Shown here: positions 10,924 to 23,029 of the stretch, piece by piece
Layout: every line of letters begins with the position of its first letter
Numbering within the stretch: position 1 is the stretch's first letter
Origin: Knoxdaviesia capensis
Taxonomy: Eukaryota > Ascomycota > Sordariomycetes > Microascales > Gondwanamycetaceae
DNA length: 64,000 nt
Reading direction: 5' to 3'
Assembly (NCBI GenBank): GCA_001510575.1
Contig: LNGK01000006.1
Coordinates: 2,103,565 to 2,167,564, forward strand
Notes under the pieces: model-generated
What the model saw: only the letters and a program-made list of their open reading frames with translations
Database searches by the model: none
What the model was told of the DNA's origin: nothing
Translations under genes and position numbers: made by a program

Positions 10924-13618
10924 ATTTCACACATGCACACAGATGGCATGAGCCGAGCTTTGAAAGGCCTTTTGTTCCTATCCTCCAACGTTTCTTCTCT
11001 TTCACTAGTTGAGGATGCGTTAGAGGTATGGGCACTGGCTGGTGGCAGGTTTTTCTTCTCTTTTCGCCATGGCGTCAGGAGTCTGCACCACAATGCTTTG
11101 CTTTGCTGTTGCAAAGGGGAGCGGCAGATATCAGGATCCTGTTTTTGATCCTGCTCCTTACTGTTTTTCTCCTTCTTCCTGCCTCCCCGCCTTTGCATCG
11201 GGAATTTTCCCGATTGTAAGTGCATCACCCACCACCTCTTCAACCCCCCCTCCCCTATTTCTTCTGGTCCCGAGATTGAACCGCGTTATGCTTCAGTTTT
11301 TATTTCCCCTTCGGACATTCCGTTTTTCATCAGTATTAGTACTTCTTTTGTTTTCTTTTTTCCCTAGGTGACTGACACCCCCCAGCACTTATCCACCGTG
11401 TCTGGCATGATACGAGATGTCGATATGTTTCTGGAGAGGCCTGACCACTGGGCTCTCGACCTTTTACAAGAAAAGGAGAGAGCTCTTATGTAGAGGGCCT
11501 TTGCAGAAGAAGGTGTCGAAGAGTGGGGGTGGTATCATGATCCGTTTTGCTCTTAAAAATCGTTTTCTTTTTCAACTTATGGTTTCCTTTCACTCTCCGG
11601 TTTCCCTCGGATTATCCCTTCCTCTTCTATTGTTTCCCTTCTTCTCCGTGTCATTTTTCATCCTATCCATCCTTTCGATCTCGTCCCAACCTTTCTCCAA
11701 AAGGAAACATTTCTACGTCGATTTTGTTAATTTCTGATCCCCTCCTCGTTTGTCCTTGATTATGGACGACATGGGACGTGATTTATTCACATAATTTTTT
11801 TTCCTGTTTATGTTTTTTTCCTATTTTTTCCCCTCCCGGTTATGTCCCTCGGCATGTTTTTTTTCATGGGATAATACGACGCGGGCTTTTTCTTTCCAAG
11901 ATAAAGAAAGGAAAAAGAAGGAAGAAAAAAAAGGAGGATGAGACATTCACGCGAACTGCCTTTCGCGTAGGGCATCAAACCACCCGGGAAGTTTTTCGGA
12001 GGCTTCACTAAAGGCTTCTTATAGACGGCATTTCTTTAGTTTTTCTCTGCTGGATTTCCCATTTTTTTTACGATTTGATACCCCTAGATCGACCTTGGAC
12101 ATGATGATGATGATCAACCACGCCATACACCACACGCGCCGGCCCACGCAAAAAGTTTACGACTGTTCTCGAACACCACGATGTGTTTCAGCACAGTTCA
12201 GATGGAGAAAAAAAAGATACTGTGGGCAGCTTGTGCTTGGAAAAGCAAAGAGCGAAGAAGATGTTCGCTTTCGTCGTTTTCCTCTTTTTTAATGGATTTT
12301 CTTTTTCGCTTCATTTTCTGTTTTGATCTTGGAAGAGAAGCGGGTCTGCAGGCAAGCAGAACGGATTCAACATAGAGATGGTCGGGCCTTTGCTCTTTTT
12401 GTTTTCTCTTCCACCCCCCCATTTCGCCGGATTTGATGATGTATGATTGTATATATCATGCGGCGGCTTTCCGGACCATTGGAATCTGTTGCACGCACAA
12501 AAGTGCTGTGGACGGCATCCTCCCCGTTCGCCCTCCCAAAACCGACATACGCGCCTGGGATTATGATATGTGGATTTCGCATGTGTGCGTGGGTGTGTGC
12601 TTGTTGGGTGGTTGTTGCTGGTGGGCTGGACTTGAGTGCATATTCGCTGTGCACCTTTTCGAACGCCAATCGGCCGGCCACTCTTGTTTTTGTTTCTTTA
12701 ATGGGCACACCGGGCACACTTTTTACTTTACATAGACTTTTTCGGTGCGAAGCATGGGATATGCAAATGGGTATTTTATTTTTCATTTTTGTGTTTGCAA
12801 AGAATTAGAGAAGAGAGAGAGAGAAGGCAAAGAAGATATGGTTTCTTCTTCTTCTTGGGACGTGTTTCTTTTTTGTCCCCCAATGTGGCGGGGGGTTTTC
12901 AAAAAAAGGCATGGCCGGGAAGAATCTTTAGGGAAATACTGGGACTGAAAAGATGCCCCTAAACCGGAATACAATTTATGTTTTCGCTGTTACTTGACGT
13001 TTGATTTGCAATCTGTGTGGTGGATGTCTGATGTATTGGTGTGAATAAATATGAGATGCGTAGAACTGGTGATAATCGTTGAGGCCATACAGCAGCAGCG
13101 AGCATTTTGGCTGCTCCACTGCAAACCGCAAAAGCTGAGAGGCCCGTTTGCCGGCTTCCCGGATTTACTTCGGCTATTGTCGTTGGGCCAAAACCAAAAA
13201 ACAGCCCCAGCTGAGACAAACGTTGGTGTGGTCTAGAGGAGAGGAGGCCGCCCACCTTTTTTTATCCTGGCGGGAGAGCTTCCATCTTGTCCGCACGATT
13301 CAGAGCTGCACCTTTTTCCAACTTTCTCCTGTTCTGTCCTGCAAGAGGTTCACGAAGCTCGAGAACGACGAATACTGCGAAGATTGATATCACCAATCGC
13401 TCTGTACAGCTCTCTTCGCTTTGCATTATAGCTCTCCTGCTGTTTGCTGTGTGTTCGGCAATCACAGCTGGGGGTCCGAAGCAAGAGAGTCTCCCCCACA
13501 TTTTGGGCAGATACACCTAGCGACCGCGACCACCACACTGCGACACCACTTCCCACGTCCACCCACGTACTCCAACAAGCACCCACCCCGACTACCACCC
13601 GTTACGATACCGCACACC
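10924..13618. other. Intergenic region, DED1 3' UTR to next promoter
   Basis: About 2.7 kb without a credible gene. It is T- and C-rich with scattered poly(T) runs (for example 11804-11870). Open frames are Phe/Ser/Leu-rich and lack the GC-rich third positions of neighbouring genes. Confidence 0.6.
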
Positions 13619-15450
13619 ATGGGCCTCATCGACGGCACGCTGGCCACGCTCGACGACGGCCTGACCAGCGCGCTGGCGGGCTGGAACGGCTACTCGACGC
13701 TGCTCGCGACGGCGCTGCTGGCCGTGCTGGGCTACTCGGTGCTGGCGGGGCGCGACCCGGACGTGCACCCGCTGCAGCTGGCGCGCCAGGCCATGCGCAG
13801 CGAGATCCGCCGCGAGCGCGAGTCGGCCGTGTACCGGTCGGCCCTGCTGAGCATGTCGGGCCTGCACACCGGGCTGGATGTGAAGGACCCCGCCGCGCGG
13901 AGTAAGTGGGCGCGCGGGCGGGACGGCGATCTGAGAGATGTGTGGCGCCGGGTTGTGGGCGGTGTGCCGGCTGAGGCGGCGGCGAGTGCGGCCGAGGGGA
14001 CGCGCGGAAGGCTTCTTACGGTCTTGGGCGCCGAGGTTGTTATTGAGCATAAACTCGGTATGTTTCTTGTTTTTTACACCCCACTCTGGCCATACGTGAA
14101 AAAAAAACCCCATCTTCTAACACCCCACCAGAGGACATCACCCGCCAGATCAACCTGATCGGCTCGCACTTTGAGCAGAGCGGCGCCATCCGCGTGGCCA
14201 TCTACCTGCCCAACTCGCTCGAGGTGCTAGTCACGCTGTTTGCGTGCGCCTTCTACCCGAACCTCACCACGGTGCTGATCCCGTTCGACGTCAGCCCCGA
14301 CGAGCTGATTTCCATGCTGCGCCGGTCGGCCGCCGACACCGTGGTGACCGCGCCCGGCGCGTTCCCGTTCGACGCGGTGGCCAGCACGTACCCGGCGCTG
14401 CGCAATGTGGTGTGGGTGGTCGATGAGGGCAGCAGCCACATGGACTGGAACGAGGTGCCCGAGGGCACCGGCGGCCGCGTGAACGTGACCACCTGGCAGG
14501 AGGTCATCAGCGACAGCCCCGCCGACGCCGGCCACGAGCTGCCGGCCGCAGACGCGGCAGCGCCCGCCCCGCAGGACGTGGTCACGTTTTGGCAGCACGG
14601 CCCGGGCCAGGTGGAGGAGATGGTGCGCTTCACGCAGAAGAACCTGGTGGCGGCCATTGCCGGCCAGCTGGCCGGCCTGCCGGCCGGCCACGCCCTGGGC
14701 CCCGCCGACGTGTTCCTATCCGCCGACGTGCTGACCAGCAGCTTCCCGCTGGTGCTCACGCTGACGGCGCTCTTCTGCAACGCCACCGTGGCCATCAACT
14801 CGGTCGCCGGCCGCGCCGTCGACCTGGTGCTGGCCACGCAGGGCATCGAGCCGACGGTGATCGTGGCGTCGCCCGAGCAGATCGCCGCCACGCTCGCCGA
14901 GGCCACGGCGCGCACATCCGCGCCGCTGGCCCGCGCCGCGCGCTTCATGCTCGCCCGCGACCTGACCACCAACGGCGTGATGCCGTCGCCGCGCTCGCTG
15001 GCCGCGCAGGCGCTGGCCGGCGCGCGCCCGGACATTGGCCGCGACGCGGCGGCGGCGCTGCGGCTGATCTACATCGGCGAGCGCGCCGCCGCCGCGCCCG
15101 CCGCGGCGTCGCCGCCGCTGACCACCGCCGACCTGTGCGACCTGCGCGTGTTCACCGGCGCGCGCGTGGTGTACGCGCTCACCGCGCCGCGCGTGGCCGG
15201 CGCCGTCGCGCAGACGTGGTGCTACGACTACCGCGTGTTCGCGGGCGAGACCGGCCGCCGCGGCGCCGCGTTTGGCCCGCCGGTGGCGTGTGCCGAGGTG
15301 TTCCTGCGGGACGCGGACGGCTTCGTGACCACCGACGAGCGCATTGAGGGCGAGATTGTGGTGCGCGGGCCGTGTGTGGCTGGTGGTGGCGAGACGGCGA
15401 TCGGGAGTGTGGGGCGGGTGCGGGATGATAATACGCTGGCGTATGTGTAG
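13619..15450 (+). CDS. Membrane-anchored degenerate AMP-binding (acyl-CoA synthetase-like) protein
   Basis: Exons 13619..14057 and 14132..15450 give 585 residues; the 74-bp intron has donor GTATGT and branch CTAAC. A hydrophobic helix at about residues 24-42 follows a short luminal or cytosolic start. The middle resembles the N-terminal lobe of adenylate-forming enzymes (for example VAIYLPNSLEVLVTLFACAF, and near the end EGEIVVRGP). The usual Ser/Thr/Gly-rich ATP loop (TSGTTGxPKG type) is absent: the corresponding place reads WQHGPGQVEEMVRFTQKN. The C-terminal AMP-binding subdomain with its catalytic Lys is also missing, and the protein stops soon after the EIVVRGP block. I believe similar proteins are widespread in filamentous ascomycetes, but I know of no assigned function. 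The most likely reading is a membrane-bound pseudoenzyme of the acyl-CoA synthetase superfamily. Confidence 0.75.
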
Positions 15451-18400
15451 AGAGATGCACTTGCTGGCCCTGAGGGTGTGTGTGTATGTGTGTGTGTGAG
15501 TGGTGTGCGGGCTTCGACGAGGTTCTGTTCGGATGTGTTCTTATTTTATGGCCTTGGGACTTCATCTCTCATTTCTATCTTTACTCTGCTTGTACCTTGC
15601 TGGCGTGATATGGCGTGTGCTTCCTACTGACATTCTGTATCGGCCTTCTGCTGTGACATAATCCCTTCGTACCTTCGCGCCTTCCTCGGTCTTGCACGAG
15701 TGCTTGCTTGTCCAGAGTAGCTGGTTGTTCCTTCCTAGAACCTACGTTCTGGGTCGCGTGGTGTCACCGACAGAGAAGGAAACTTCGTGGTCTAGGGTTA
15801 GGGTGTTCAACAGAAGCAGACACGCGAGCAAGTTCATTATCTCTATATCTGGCCATATCAAGCACGCGCTCATAGCAGACGTAGACAATCGACATCACTC
15901 TTACAAAAGGGGGAGAAAAAAAGAAAGGAAGAACTCGCGCTCAAAGCACATGCTAAAATACACGACCACCGCGGAAATACTGGTGCGGTGTCCCGATCCT
16001 CCGTTCTGTTCCTATTGTTCTTGCTCTGACACCTGATGGAAGGACGATGGAAGCTTGCGAGAAACCAGGGGCGGACAGGGGCGCGCGTGCCAGTGTCAAG
16101 GCTCCCAAGCTTGAGCCGAGGCGGAACCCTAACAGTTCTGCGGGACGGAAAACCTGGCACTCACGGCGACAACACAGTTTGCGGCGCAGGAGAGAGCGAG
16201 AGAGAAACCCTTGGCCTGGCTGTCGGTATTTCCGCCGGGAGGACGCATGAAGACTCTTCTCCGTAGCGAGGTGAACGGACGACGGGCCAACGGCGAATTA
16301 CGGAAATGGGTTTCTTTTCTTTTTCATTTCATGTTGGGACATGCCATTCTCGAACTTGTTATTTGCCTGCTTTTACACTGCTCTTTCTCTGGGTCGAGGA
16401 CTCTACCGAGAGAGAGAGAGAGATGGAGGAACATCTCGCCGCATCCCTGGGCGAGAGAGTGTGAGACAAGACAGACAGCCTTCTCTCTGTCTTGAAAGGG
16501 CCAACACAAGCCTCCCGGCCACTTTTTGATGGCAGGCACTATACATAAACATATGCAGTATGCACATGCTTGCTATATGTACTATACATATACTGTACTA
16601 GCATGAGGATGGTGCATCGGTTCAGTCGTACTGATGTACATATTCCGATCGTCTACGCCAGTTCTCTTCACCGCATTACGCCACCATGATTTTCCTCTCG
16701 TGCATATTTTCTTTTTTTCCCTCTCCTGCCTGTGACCTTTTGCTTGGCCCGGTGAAAAGCGCTGTCTCCCCCTGCACCTTACAGATCTACGGCTATAGTG
16801 TAAGGACATGTAAAATTAACCCGGGCGTTGCCTCGAGCAACAAAAGCACCTGTGTAATGCACACCGTTATGCCCCGTGCCGCCGACCTGAAGCCATGTTC
16901 TGGCCAGTACTGTGCAGTATGTCTCTGTATGACCAGCCCCCATCTTGATGGATATGCAAGAGGGGGGGGGAAGGCTGGATGGAAGCTCTTCTCACACCGC
17001 TCACTCACTGCCACCACAAAACGCGTTCGGCTTTGGGTTGTTGCTGTGGAACTTTGGCCGGTGCAGGCTGCCGGCTTGGGCTTGCTCGCTTGCTTCGTTT
17101 GCTCCGGCGATCGCTTGGTCGTGTGTGTGTGTTTGTATGTTGGACTTACCGTCTTTGAAAGAGGCCATCCGGCAAAGGCAATCTCATCGGTTCAAGAGCA
17201 AACACGGGCGTATCTACTACTGTACAATGTCTATCTATTACTGTATGTACAGTATGCCCACTTGCTCTCTCTGAAGGCAAAAGGGGAATTGCACTCCTGC
17301 AGTGCGCTTGCTACTCTCTTTTTTGTTCCTTTTTTTCCTTTTTTTTCTTTCTTTTTTTTCTTCTTTTTCTTCCTAGCTCCACTCTTAGCTTGACGGATCC
17401 CAGACGGCTCGCCGGCCCAAAGAAAAAAAAAAGATGTCTAATCTGCTTTGGGGAGCTTGGGACCACACCACCTTACAGGGGAACCAAGAAAAAAAAACGA
17501 AAGAATTGCCGAGCTGTGAGTGGCCAGTTCCATAAAACGGGAGAAAAAAAAGAATTTTCAACGTCTTGACCAAAAAAAAAAGTCGAAAAATGCGCCGTTG
17601 CCGATAGGATCTCACCGCCTTTTTATTATTAATTTTTTTTTCTGCACGACAAAAAAAAAAGAAACTGGAAAGTTGGCGCATGAGCGTGTCTGTGCAAAGC
17701 GGGAAAGCAACGACAAACGAGAGAGAGACAGGTGACTATCCAGAGTGTCAATGCCAATTGAAAGAGGGGAACATCTCGATACCCTTTAGTTTGGCGGCCA
17801 GATTGATGCCCAGACTACGGACTTAGGTCCTCGTACTGGGTACACCGAAAGGCAGCCAAGTCCGCGGAAAAACGTGTTAGTGACTTGACCACTTAAAGTG
17901 GTATCGTGATATCACCATGAGTGATAGTGAGACGCGGTGAGAGGAGAAAATGCGAAGAGCGGAGACTATCGATAAGAAGCACCTGCATCTGGGAGTCGGT
18001 GATACCAACTCAAGAGATCAGGCCAAATCACGAACTTGGGGTAACGGGGATACTGGAGACATTTGTTGGAGGAAACCAACGGGAGCAGATAAAGACAGGC
18101 AAGTAATCGATAGATATGTATGTCAACGGTATGCAACAAAAGCCACGAATGGGATTTCTCGGATTGCAAGACACTGCCTCGTTCGTTCGTTCGTTCGCTT
18201 TTTTTTTTTTTTTCTTTTTCTGGGCCCATCAGATATTAAGCCTCACTCGCGACCCAAGTCCTGAACTCCGGTATCTGCTGATGAATTCATCCCCCATTGA
18301 CGGCAATACAAACACCGAAGTACCTTGTCTATGCGGCTGTAATACACTCGGGACTTTGGGCCAGACACACACACACACACCACACGGAAGAGACTTCTCC

Positions 18401-19725
18401 TTCAACCCATCGTGAGAGTCTTTCTTAGTGGGTGTTTTAGTGTTCCAGACCTGCTATAGTTACGGATCCTGAGGTATCCACTCTATCTTTTTTGGCGCAT
18501 GTTACATCCTTGTTTAGAGAAAAAAAAAAAGACTGGGTTCTCAGGCGAGAAGGAGAAAAAGCGAAAAAAAAAAAAGAAAAAGATCCCCCGAGAGGGCGAC
18601 AAGAGAGAGAAAGCTCTGGCTGCCTAGATACCGGCGAGAGAGTCAGTGAGACAGACACATCAAATGCACGAGACGTCGTTGGGCGGCCACTGGCCAGTGC
18701 TCCTTCCCTCCCTCTCCTTTCTCTCCTCCCCTATCTCTCTCTCTCTCTCTCTCTCTCTCCCTTACGTCGCTCATCTCCTGCTCTTGCCTCCGTCTTGTTC
18801 GGCCGGTCGTCCCTTCTCCGTAGCACACGAGTAATTTTCGTTTTTTATGGGCTCCTCCTAATTTTCTGGTCTCCAAGTCGCCTCTCTCCTTCTTCTTTTT
18901 TTTCGCCATCTGCCCGGTCTCTCCGTCCATGGCTCTTTCCCTCCTTCGTTGTCTCCCGTTTTCTGTCTCTTGCTCTTTCTTTTCCCGATACTTGTCCGTG
19001 CTCCTTCCTTTCTCTCTGGCTGCTGTTTCATTCCTTCCCTTCTCACCCACCCACCCCCTGTGCTCTCCTTCCCCCATCGACGTGGTATCACATCACCTGT
19101 TTGTTCAGACCTCCTTCTCCAACTGATACAGATCCCATCATCACCCATTCCTGCCTCCCAAGTCATCATCCTTTTTCTTCTTCCTCTTGTCTTTAAGCAA
19201 GAGTCCCTATCACTCGTTATCTCGCTCCATCATTGGCTCTTTTCTGCTATCGTATTGCATAGACAAACAACAGCCACCTTTTTGCTCTGGCCTCTTTTAC
19301 GTGATCTTCTTCTTCTCTCCCTCTCACCACTCACTTTTGCTTGCTTGCCAGCCTCCCCGATCGTCGCACACTTGTTGTCGATCACCAACCATCTCAGGCT
19401 ATCCATACTGAGAGTACTTTGGTCTTTCTGTTCTTTTCTCCTATTCCTGTCTCACCGACTGCAAAAGAAACCCTCTTCTCCATTGGCTGGTCTATGCTTC
19501 GCGCTCCATATTGTCTTCAGGGTTACAGGCTCGAACTTTCTTTCCTGCACGCCGCGTTTACCCTGCAGCAACTTTTTTTTTCTCTCTTTTTCTTTCGCAT
19601 TAGCCTTTTTCTGCCGTTTCCCATCTCACTTACACCAACCCCAATAACCCCATAACCCTCCTCTTCCACCTCCATACATATTTCCTCTCTCCCACCCGCT
19701 CTCCTTCTTGTTATACCTCGCCATC
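15451..19725. other. Long intergenic region upstream of GDS1
   Basis: About 4.3 kb with no gene I can support. A double telomere-type motif TAGGGTTAGGG lies at 15793-15803, TACTGTA-type palindromes lie around 16591-16600, 16905-16919 and 17239-17254, and a (CT)n microsatellite is at 18734-18759. From about 18680 to 19720 the + strand is a nearly continuous pyrimidine-rich tract, probably promoter and 5' leader of the GDS1-like gene. Confidence 0.55.
18734..18759. repeat. (CT)n microsatellite
   Basis: A run of about 13 TC dinucleotides within the pyrimidine-rich leader region upstream of the GDS1-like gene. Confidence 0.9.
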
Positions 19726-21328
19726 ATGTCTGCCACAATGCCATACAACACTCGGCGCAAGTCGCTGTCACTTCCTGCTCTCGGCATCCATATTCCCGGA
19801 ATGAGCGCCGCAAGAGTCGCCGCCGCCGCCGCTGCTGCTTCCTCGACTCCCTCGTCCTCCTCTTCTCTCTCCGATCTCTCGTCTCCCATCGCATCGATCG
19901 AGACGCCTTCGCCGTCGGAAAGACTCGAATCCCGCAGATCCACGAATATGCCTCCTCCCCAAACCAAACGCCTCAAGCGGTCTTTTTCGGAGAAGGACTC
20001 GTCCACCTCGATAGTGTTTGTACGGAGTAACCGCAAGATCAACCAAACTCCACCCACTTCTCCTCGTCGTCGCGCAGTGCCCGAGTTCGTCGATAGTGAA
20101 CTCGACTCGGACGTTGTTGAAAATGACGACGACGAATCCGATAACGATGTGGCCGATAGCCCCAAACGCCATAAGCGACACCACAGCTCGAGCGACGATG
20201 AAATGCCCGATCTGGGTGCCCAGGACGACATCGTCGATGCTGTCATTGCTCAACTCCGTGCGACTGGCAACCGTTCTCACCTAATAAAGGAGCTTGCTGC
20301 TGTCCTCAGTCAGCAGCTGGATATCGTTCAACAGTATGTCCTCATAATCTATCCTTCTTCATCCTCTTCTGTCATGTCTTAGTCGCTCTCACGGCCTGCC
20401 GCTTCATCCCCCCCTATTCCTCCCTTGCGCCCGTGATTTATTCCCTCCCTCCAGTTCCTTGCTTATCTTCCGATTACACTCTCATGCTGTCTCAGTCTGC
20501 ATTCCGTACGAGACAGGAACCTTACTAACATGATTTACTTCATCTCCCAGCTCCGCCAATCCCTGCGCCATCATTTCGTCGCGGCTTTCTGCTTATTTGA
20601 AGCGCCCTTACTGGTCGGAGGAGTCTCCGTGCCCCTTGGCGAAGGAGCTCGAGTCGGTCCACCCGCGGAGAACCTACTTCTTCCTTACCGATGAGCCGCG
20701 CCAGTCGTCTCCTGTTCCGGGTCTTACAATGCCTGAGGATATGCTGCTCAGCTCGCGCATTTCCCCCTCTGACTCCAGCGATGCCTCACAGTCTGACGAC
20801 CTGACCGACGCCGAAGCGCGCCGTGAGCTGAGCCCGTCGCCCGAGATTGACCTTCTCCCCCCGGAGTTTGACATCAATGCTGGCTACGCCATGCCTGCGT
20901 CGTTTCGCTTCGATTACACCCCGAAGGGCTCTTTGCGCGACCAGCGCCGCATCCGCGGACCGTCGCCGGCCCTCGAGAGAGACGAACGTGAGTTTACCCA
21001 GACTGCCAATGGAGTCCTCCGACTCAAGATGCTGCGCAAAGACCCGCTTGTTGTTGATGCGCATGATCCTGTTATTGCTAGCGAGGATGGCTCCAAGTAC
21101 GACAATCTGTTTGGCGACTATCGCCACGGCATCGCGGCTCCGGCTGCTCTCATGCTGAGCCCTCCCTTCAACGCTACCACCACCGGACTCAGTCCGTTCA
21201 AGCGTGAGTTTGAGAGTGACTCTTGCATCAAGGTGAATGTCTCGGGCTTGCCGGCCCTCTACGACTGGGACCAGACTCCTGAGAGTATCGAACTCGATGA
21301 GCTGGACTACCTCCTCGACGACTGTTAA
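19726..21328 (+). CDS. GDS1: Gds1-like winged-helix domain protein
   Basis: Exons 19726..20333 and 20551..21328 encode 461 residues; the 217-bp intron (donor GTATGT, acceptor CCCAG) interrupts the conserved domain. Residues ~1-170 are disordered, with Ala and Ser runs, a basic segment and acidic patches. The only folded part visible is about residues 165-245, beginning IVDAVIAQLRATGNRSHLI and continuing through CAIISSRLSAYLKRPYW to HPRRTYFFL. This matches the winged-helix-like domain of the fungal Gds1 family, a family linked in yeast to nuclear-mitochondrial growth phenotypes. The C-terminal half is acidic and ends in a Leu/Asp-rich segment (ELDYLLDDC) that could be an activation-type region. 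The family assignment is fairly good; the molecular role is not established. A second ATG four codons downstream is an alternative start. Confidence 0.75.
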
Positions 21329-23029
21329 GAAACGAATAGTCTTCCTGAGGTCAGCTCTTTTGTCTTGTTTCCTTTCTGTCGCTGGTATTTTCACCACCCC
21401 CTGTTCTCCTGTCCCCCAGCGACGAATCTTGATGCAAAAAAAAAAAAAAAAAGAAGAAGAAATGCCCACCTCGGGGTTTTTTTTCTCGCAATACCCGCTG
21501 TAGCAGCGAAATATTCCAGTCTCCACGTGAGGTGGACCCGGATATTTACTTGCCCCATGCGATAAAAATTTTTTATCCGTGTCTTCAGCGCTCGGTTCCT
21601 AAACTTAATCTGCCTCCCTTGACACTGCAGGTCAGCGGGTCCATAATCTTGGAGACTTCAAAGGTCGCGTGCAGGGGGTTGGGAATGTGAGTGAGTTTCT
21701 ACGAACAACGAAGCTTCATCATCTCCTCTTATGTTCTTCCATTCTGTGTGGAAAGTTTGGACGTCGAGATCTCCATTTCGACCATATCTCCCCTCATCAT
21801 TTTTCATCGTTCTTTTCTGTCTTCACTGGACGGTTTACAGTGAAGCTATGGCGTTCTGTTGAGTTTTTTTACGACAGGGTAGGGAGTTCCTCTGCCTCGT
21901 CTTTTCGGCCTGTTGATATCCCAATGATCTCTCCACTTCATTTTCTTTTTCTATTTCAACTCTGGAGTTATATCTTGATCTTTTTCTCCCCTTTTCACGG
22001 GGATGAGGTAACTGGTTTTTCTGGGGACTCGGCGTTTGCGTTATACTACGGGTAATGGGAGTGTGTTTTCTGGTCTTTTGTTTCTGTTTAATGACTGGGG
22101 AGTTCGAGTCTGGCTTCTGGCATTTTCAGGTTGGGGACCTGTCGGAGGGTTTGGGGCATTGGGGGAGGCGAAAGAGGGTTCATCAGTGACTTAAAACTCC
22201 TATGAATGCATACAGAGACTCACAGATCTCTTCACGATGCACCTCTTTCATTCTCTTTTTCTCCCTACCGTCTCCGTGTGCTGTGTTGCGTGTGCTGTGC
22301 GAGTGATGTGATGAAGACAGACAGCACTAACAAGCACTGCTTGAGGGTTGGCCATTGTGGGCCGGGCCGGGCATGAGACCCTTGGAGAACGGCATGTGTC
22401 TGGCGATGCCGGAACAAAAGGTGTGAGATCTAGAGTAAAAGCTTGGGGATTCGGAGTGTGACTCGTAGATTTACTTGTTTGCTTGCTTGCTTAAAACAAA
22501 ATTGTTCCTTGGTTTTCGTCTCTGTTTTAAGGAAAAAAAAAATATATTTGTTTTGCTATGAGTTTCATGAATCCGTGTTTAATAGCTGTCGTGCGTGACG
22601 GGTTGGACTCTGAAGTTCGTCGGCCAATGTATTAGCCGAAATGACTTACACGCCTCTTAGGTATGGAGTCGGTGGTCGGTGTAATTGGACTTGCATGGAT
22701 GGAGTGACAAAAAAAAAAAAAACTGCCCAGAAATTGAAAGATTGAAAGAATTAGAAAGAAAAAGAAAGCTATCGATAAATGTGTGTATCGATAAGCCCCG
22801 CGTCTATATAGTTGTGGCCCAGGAATTAGAGTTAGGTGTAAACCCTAACGATTTTCGCCCAACATTCATATACGTCCCTGAAACAACGACGATAGGCAAA
22901 AGCGGATTCATAATTGGTATGAAATGAGCTCATGAGATCTATACTACGTGTTCTATACTGCGGCGTACTAAATACAGGGCGAAGTGGACCGCCGTTGGCC
23001 GCAACAGCTTCACCTACCAGCGCTCCATC
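21329..23029. other. Intergenic region GDS1/OMS1 (convergent 3' ends)
   Basis: This holds the 3' regions of two convergent genes. Poly(A) runs occur at 21436-21452 and 22708-22722, and a telobox-like TAAACCCTAAC is at 22839-22849. The open frame at 21669-22055 has no coding bias. I see no gene. Confidence 0.6.

Noticed and set aside
16686..17393. 235-codon open frame in the 15.4-19.7 kb gap
   Set aside because: Composition follows poly(T) and TG-rich DNA; no coding bias or homology recognised.
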